DNA from: Chromatiales bacterium
GTDB taxonomy: Bacteria > Pseudomonadota > Gammaproteobacteria > Thiohalomonadales > Thiohalomonadaceae
Reading direction: 5' to 3'
Length of the DNA stretch: 64,000 bases
Assembly (NCBI GenBank): GCA_003251535.1
Contig: QKFD01000100.1
Coordinates: 1 to 64,000 of the forward strand
The notes beneath the pieces are model-generated. The model ran no database searches, was not told the origin of the DNA, and saw nothing but the letters and a program-made list of their open reading frames with translations. The translations under genes and the position numbers were made by a program. Below, in pieces: positions 60,684-64,000 of the stretch. Numbering within the stretch: position 1 is the first letter of the stretch; every line of letters starts with the position of its first letter.

Positions 60684-61840
60684 GGCTGGTCCAGCGCCGC
60701 CGCCAGCGCCTCCAGGAGTCCGTCCACCTGCTCCTCCCGATGGCCGGCGGTGAGGGTGATACGTAGCCGCGCGGTCCCTGGCGGGACGGTGGGGGGGCGG
60801 ATGGCACTGACGATGAACCCCCGCTCTTTTAACCGCTGACTGATGGTGAGCGCCCTCTGTGGATCGCCTATCAGCAGCGGTTGGATCGGGCTGGGTGAGG
60901 CCATCAGCGACAGGCCGAGCTGCTCGGCGCCCTGCCGCAGGCGCGCTATCAAGGTGGCCAGGTGGGTGCGGCGCCACGGCTCCGCAGCGCTGATCCGCAG
61001 CGCAGCCCGGGTCGCCTCTGCCACTGCGGGGGGTAGGGCGGTGGTGTAGATGTAGGGGCGGGCGGACTGGATGAGGTAGTCGATCAGATCCGCCTCTCCG
61101 GCGATGAAGGCGCCAAAGCTGCCAAAGCCCTTACCGAGGGTCCCCATCAGCACCGGCACCTGCGCCAGGGTCATGCCGTAGTGCTCTAGGGTGCCACCCC
61201 CGTGGGCGCCGATGACCCCTAGCCCATGGGCGTCGTCAACGCAGAGCCAGGCGTCGTGCGCTTGGGCGCTACGGGCCAGCTCCGGTAGTGGCGCAAGGTC
61301 ACCATCCATGCTGAAGACACCATCAGTGACCACTAACTTATTGGCGGCTCCGCTGGCGGCCAGCCGCTCCTCCAGGGCGCTGGCGCTGGCGTGGGTATAG
61401 CGGCTCAGGCGGGCGCCGGCGAGGCGGGCGGCATCCAACAGCGAGGCGTGGTTGAGCCGATCCTCAAATACCGCATCGCCCCGCCCGGCGAGGGCGCCGA
61501 CGAAGCCGAGGTTGGCCATGTAGCCGGTGGAGAAGAGCAGCGCCTTCGGGCGGCCCACAAAGTCGGCCAGCTCCTCCTCCAGGGCGTGGTGGGGTGCCAT
61601 ATGGCCGGTGACCAGGTGGGCCGCCCCGGCGCCGACCCCCCACTGCTCTGCACCCCGTTGCATCGCCGCCACCAGGGCGGGGTGGGCCGCCAGGGCGAGG
61701 TAGTCGTTGGAGCAGAACAGGGTGTAGCGGCGGCCGTCGATCACCGCCTCCGGCCCCGTGGGGGAGGTGATCACCTGGCGTTGGCGATAGAGGTGGGTAC
61801 GCCGGCGCTGGGCCAGCTCTTGGGCGAGATCTTTCGGCAT
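60680..61840 (-). CDS. bioF: 8-amino-7-oxononanoate synthase
   Basis: 386 residues. PLP-dependent, joins pimeloyl-ACP and alanine. The PLP lysine is in [27 protein letters not shown] binds the cofactor, and [13 protein letters not shown] and [14 protein letters not shown] are family marks. The full length suits BioF, rather than the related glycine C-acetyltransferase, given its bioB and bioH neighbours. Confidence 0.95.
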   Translation of the reverse strand: MPKDLAQELAQRRRTHLYRQRQVITSPTGPEAVIDGRRYTLFCSNDYLALAAHPALVAAMQRGAEQWGVGAGAAHLVTGHMAPHHALEEELADFVGRPKALLFSTGYMANLGFVGALAGRGDAVFEDRLNHASLLDAARLAGARLSRYTHASASALEERLAASGAANKLVVTDGVFSMDGDLAPLPELARSAQAHDAWLCVDDAHGLGVIGAHGGGTLEHYGMTLAQVPVLMGTLGKGFGSFGAFIAGEADLIDYLIQSARPYIYTTALPPAVAEATRAALRISAAEPWRRTHLATLIARLRQGAEQLGLSLMASPSPIQPLLIGDPQRALTISQRLKERGFIVSAIRPPTVPPGTARLRITLTAGHREEQVDGLLEALAAALDQP

Positions 61841-61854
61841 GGTCGAAGCTGAGG

Positions 61855-61881
61855 GGGCCGCCCCGGTGAGAGGGGCGGCCC
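61855..61881 (-). other. stem-loop between bioB and bioF
   Basis: 10-bp perfect stem GGGCCGCCCC / GGGGCGGCCC (61855-61864, 61872-61881) in the 57-base gap after bioB; no T-run. It may partly end or stabilise the bioB transcript. Confidence 0.5.
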
Positions 61882-61897
61882 GGGCGCAAGGGTGGAT

Positions 61898-62872
61898 CTA
61901 GGCGGCCGCGGTCAGCCCCAGACGCTCGAATAGGGCGCGATCCCGATCGGTCGAGCGGTTGCTGGTGGTGAGCAGGCGATCACCATAGAAGATGGAGTTG
62001 GCACCGGCAAAGAAGCAGAGTGCCTGCCCCTCATCGCTCATCCCCTCGCGGCCGGCGGAGAGGCGGACAAAGGATGAGGGCATCAGCAGGCGGGCGACGG
62101 CGATGGTGCGGATGAACTCAAAGATATCGAGGGCCGCACTGTCACCCAGCGGGGTACCGGGGATGGCCACCAGCAGGTTGATGGGCACGCTCTGCGGATG
62201 CTCCGGCAGGTTGGCCAGCTCCGCCAGCAGACCGGCTCGGTCGCGCCGGCTCTCGCCCATGCCGAGGATGCCGCCACAACAGACGTTGATGCCCGCTGCG
62301 CGCACATGGCCCAGGGTCACCAGCCGATCCTCATAGCAGCGGGTGGTGACCACCTGGGGGTAGTAGTCGCGTGAGGTGTCCAGGTTGTGGTTGTAGTAGT
62401 CGAGACCCGCTTGCTTGAGCTGGAGGGCCTGCTCGGCATCCAACATGCCGAGGGTGGCACAGGCCTCCATGCCGAGCGCCTTGACCGCCTGGATCATCTC
62501 GATCACACGGGCGAGATCGCCATCGCGGGGGCCACGCCAGGCGGCCCCCATGCAGAAGCGGGTGGCACCAGCGGCGCGGGCCGCCTCTGCCGCGGTGCGC
62601 ACCTCTGCCAGCGCCATGAGCCCTTCGCGTTGCAGGCCGATCTCCTCTTCATGGTGGGCGCTCTGCGAGCAGTAGCCGCAGTTCTCGGCGCAGCCACCGG
62701 TTTTGATGTTGATCAGGGCGCTGGCCTGGACGACATTGGGATCAAAATGGGCGCAATGGACCGTGTGGGCGCGGTGGAGCAGATCCATGAACGGCAGCGC
62801 CAGCAGCGCTTCCACCTCCTCCAGCTGCCAGTTGTGGCGCAGGGGAGGGGTGAGGGGGGCGGCTTGGGACAT
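61898..62872 (-). CDS. bioB: biotin synthase
   Basis: 324 residues. Radical SAM enzyme with cluster cysteines C61-x3-C65-x2-C68 in [14 protein letters not shown], and [18 protein letters not shown] and AGREGMS, which hold the 2Fe-2S ligands. Converts dethiobiotin to biotin. The start ATG 62872 has GGAG upstream. First gene of bioB-bioF-bioH. Confidence 0.97.
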   Translation of the reverse strand: MSQAAPLTPPLRHNWQLEEVEALLALPFMDLLHRAHTVHCAHFDPNVVQASALINIKTGGCAENCGYCSQSAHHEEEIGLQREGLMALAEVRTAAEAARAAGATRFCMGAAWRGPRDGDLARVIEMIQAVKALGMEACATLGMLDAEQALQLKQAGLDYYNHNLDTSRDYYPQVVTTRCYEDRLVTLGHVRAAGINVCCGGILGMGESRRDRAGLLAELANLPEHPQSVPINLLVAIPGTPLGDSAALDIFEFIRTIAVARLLMPSSFVRLSAGREGMSDEGQALCFFAGANSIFYGDRLLTTSNRSTDRDRALFERLGLTAAA

Positions 62873-62942
62873 GGGCGGGACTCCGCAGGGGGTTGATAGA
62901 CTCAGGCCGGCGCATCGCGCTGGGCCTGGTTCGAGCCGGGGA

Positions 62943-62971
62943 AGTTTGCGGAGCAGCGGGGGAGCTGTCAA
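62943..62971 (-). promoter_or_regulatory. possible promoter of bioB
   Basis: On the minus strand, perfect -35 TTGACA (62966-62971) and, 17 bases on, CAAACT (62943-62948) as a weak -10. The -35 touches the comF start codon on the other strand. No clear BirA operator was recognised. Confidence 0.35.
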
Positions 62972-63706
62972 ATGACGGGTTGGTCAAGGCGGATCGGGGC
63001 GTGGTTAGGCTGGGGAGAGCGGCGGCTCTATCCGCCGCACTGCCTACTTTGTGGCGCCGGTTACCGCGGGGGGCGGGCGCCGCTCGATCTCTGTCCGGCC
63101 TGTCTGGCCGATCTCCCTTGGAACCGCCCCGCCTGTGGCCACTGCGGGCAACCGCTGCCGGAGGGGGCTCCGCCACTCTGCGGCCGCTGCCTACGGCGTC
63201 CACCGCTATTTGACCGCCTCTATGCGCCGCTGCGTTACGCCGCACCGGCCGATCGCCTGCTCCTCGCCTTCAAGTTCCATGGCCGGATGGCGCCGGGTCG
63301 GGTGGCGGGGGAGCTGTTGGCCGAGGCGTTGGTTCAGCAGGGCACCGCCCCCCCAGCGGTGATCGTGCCGGTGCCCCTCCACCCCCAGCGGCTGGCGCAG
63401 CGGGGCTACAACCAGGCGCTAGAGTTGGCCCGGCCCGTGGGGCGTCGGTTAGGGGTGGCGGTGGCCAGCGGTTTGGTGCAGCGGCTGCGGGCCACCGCCG
63501 CCCAGTCGGAACTGACCCGACCGGCCCGGCGGCGCAACGTGCGGGGGGCCTTTGCGGTAGTCGGGGCGCTACCGCGGGGGACCATTGCGCTGCTGGACGA
63601 TGTGGTCTCGACCGGGGCCACAGTGACCGAGTTGACGCGGACCTTGAAGCGGGCGGGGGCAGAGCGGGTGGAGGTGTGGGCGGTGGCACGGGCTGGTCGG
63701 AGCTGA
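62972..63706 (+). CDS. comF: ComF family protein (phosphoribosyltransferase type)
   Basis: 244 residues. N-terminal zinc finger: [41 protein letters not shown]-terminal phosphoribosyltransferase fold with [18 protein letters not shown] and the PRPP motif [12 protein letters not shown]. ComF proteins take part in DNA uptake in competent bacteria; in gammaproteobacteria it is usually next to bioB, as here. Start ATG 62972, divergent from bioB with about 100 bases between them. Confidence 0.93.
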   Translation: MTGWSRRIGAWLGWGERRLYPPHCLLCGAGYRGGRAPLDLCPACLADLPWNRPACGHCGQPLPEGAPPLCGRCLRRPPLFDRLYAPLRYAAPADRLLLAFKFHGRMAPGRVAGELLAEALVQQGTAPPAVIVPVPLHPQRLAQRGYNQALELARPVGRRLGVAVASGLVQRLRATAAQSELTRPARRRNVRGAFAVVGALPRGTIALLDDVVSTGATVTELTRTLKRAGAERVEVWAVARAGRS

Positions 63707-63711
63707 AGGGA

Positions 63712-64000
63712 TCACCCCTCGCGTTTCTGTACCGGAATGGGTTTACCGCTCTTCTGACCAAAGAGGAAGCGGGAGAAGGTGGCCGCCTCCTCGCTGACCC
63801 GGCGGAACAGGTGATCCAGATTGATAATGGCGTGCTCCAACAGGTTGACCGCGATGAAGGGATGCTGCACCTTGAGGCGCAGATACATCGCCCGGGAGAG
63901 GCGTAGCAGGCGGGTATCGGCATCGGTGGCCACCAGCCGCACAGAGCGCGGTTCACGGTCGAAAAAGGACATCTCGCCCACCAGCTCGCCTTCGCCGATG
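63712..64000 (-). CDS. cyclic-nucleotide-binding domain protein, C-terminal end (runs off right edge)
   Basis: About 96 residues are visible. ELVGEMSFFDREPRSVRLVATDADTRLLRLS is the second half of a cNMP-binding beta-roll, with REPRSV at the phosphate-binding arginine position. A long helix follows (AIINLDHLFRRVSEEAATF), with no helix-turn-helix, so it is probably not a transcription factor. The N-terminus lies outside the window. Confidence 0.8.
   Translation of the reverse strand, partial: IGEGELVGEMSFFDREPRSVRLVATDADTRLLRLSRAMYLRLKVQHPFIAVNLLEHAIINLDHLFRRVSEEAATFSRFLFGQKSGKPIPVQKREG

Noticed and set aside
62925-62945. GGTTCGAGCC, resembling a tRNA T-arm
   Set aside because: No acceptor stem, D-arm or anticodon arm can be drawn around it.

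Overview
This looks like a chromosomal segment of a GC-rich gammaproteobacterium. The pointers are a class I adenylate cyclase, an AlgZ/AlgR-type two-component pair next to argH and hemC-hemD-hemX-hemY, the gmk-rpoZ-spoT order, mnmG-rsmG-parA-parB, and UbiU/UbiV for oxygen-independent ubiquinone synthesis, which implies growth with little or no oxygen. I cannot name the genus from sequence alone. No rRNA, tRNA, CRISPR array, insertion sequence or prophage was recognised.

Layout. 1-7 kb: cyaA (cut by the window edge), a MazG-like hydrolase, argH, an AlgZ/AlgR pair, a periplasmic thioredoxin-fold protein and an Rpn-family nuclease gene. 7.2-11.7 kb: hemCDXY. 11.7-17.3 kb: serB and the ATPase/nuclease pair yhaN-yhaO. 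17.4-19 kb: a double zinc-ribbon protein and a lipoprotein-like/DUF4870 protein. 19-26.2 kb: the complete F1Fo ATP synthase operon atpIBEFHAGDC, with a clear sigma-70 promoter and a terminator. 26.3-32 kb: a translationally coupled four-gene glycosyltransferase cassette. 32-37 kb (minus strand): a small membrane protein, a Rof-like Rho inhibitor, hemW, rdgB, rph and a PP2C phosphatase/Ser-Thr kinase pair. 37.3-41.4 kb: yicC, gmk, rpoZ, spoT. 41.4-46.3 kb: an IPTL-CTERM exported protein, a cyclic-nucleotide-binding protein, a ClC transporter with a long leader that can fold, and a zinc-finger/roadblock - GNAT - roadblock cluster. 46.5-50.8 kb: parB, parA, rsmG, mnmG. 51-54.7 kb: an orphan cheB, a permease with a thioredoxin-like partner behind a palindromic operator candidate, and a nitronate-monooxygenase-like enzyme. 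54.8-64 kb: a cofactor and Fe-S-rich stretch with two radical SAM proteins, ubiU, ubiV, a lipoate-ligase/DUF116 fusion, bioB-bioF-bioH, comF and a second cyclic-nucleotide-binding protein (cut by the window edge).

How the genes connect. Most of the window is core metabolism (haem, ATP, biotin, ubiquinone) and replication or stress control. Two second-messenger systems are visible: cAMP (cyaA plus two cNMP-binding proteins without a DNA-binding domain) and (p)ppGpp (spoT). The most unexpected observation is that both messenger-enzyme genes, cyaA and spoT, have no ATG, GTG or TTG that could start the conserved protein. In each, a CTG preceded at 5-6 bases by a near-perfect Shine-Dalgarno sequence is the best start. 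Other points worth attention are the zinc-finger/roadblock cluster, the lipoate-ligase/DUF116 fusion beside ubiUV, the folded leader of the ClC gene and the operator-like palindrome before the permease gene.
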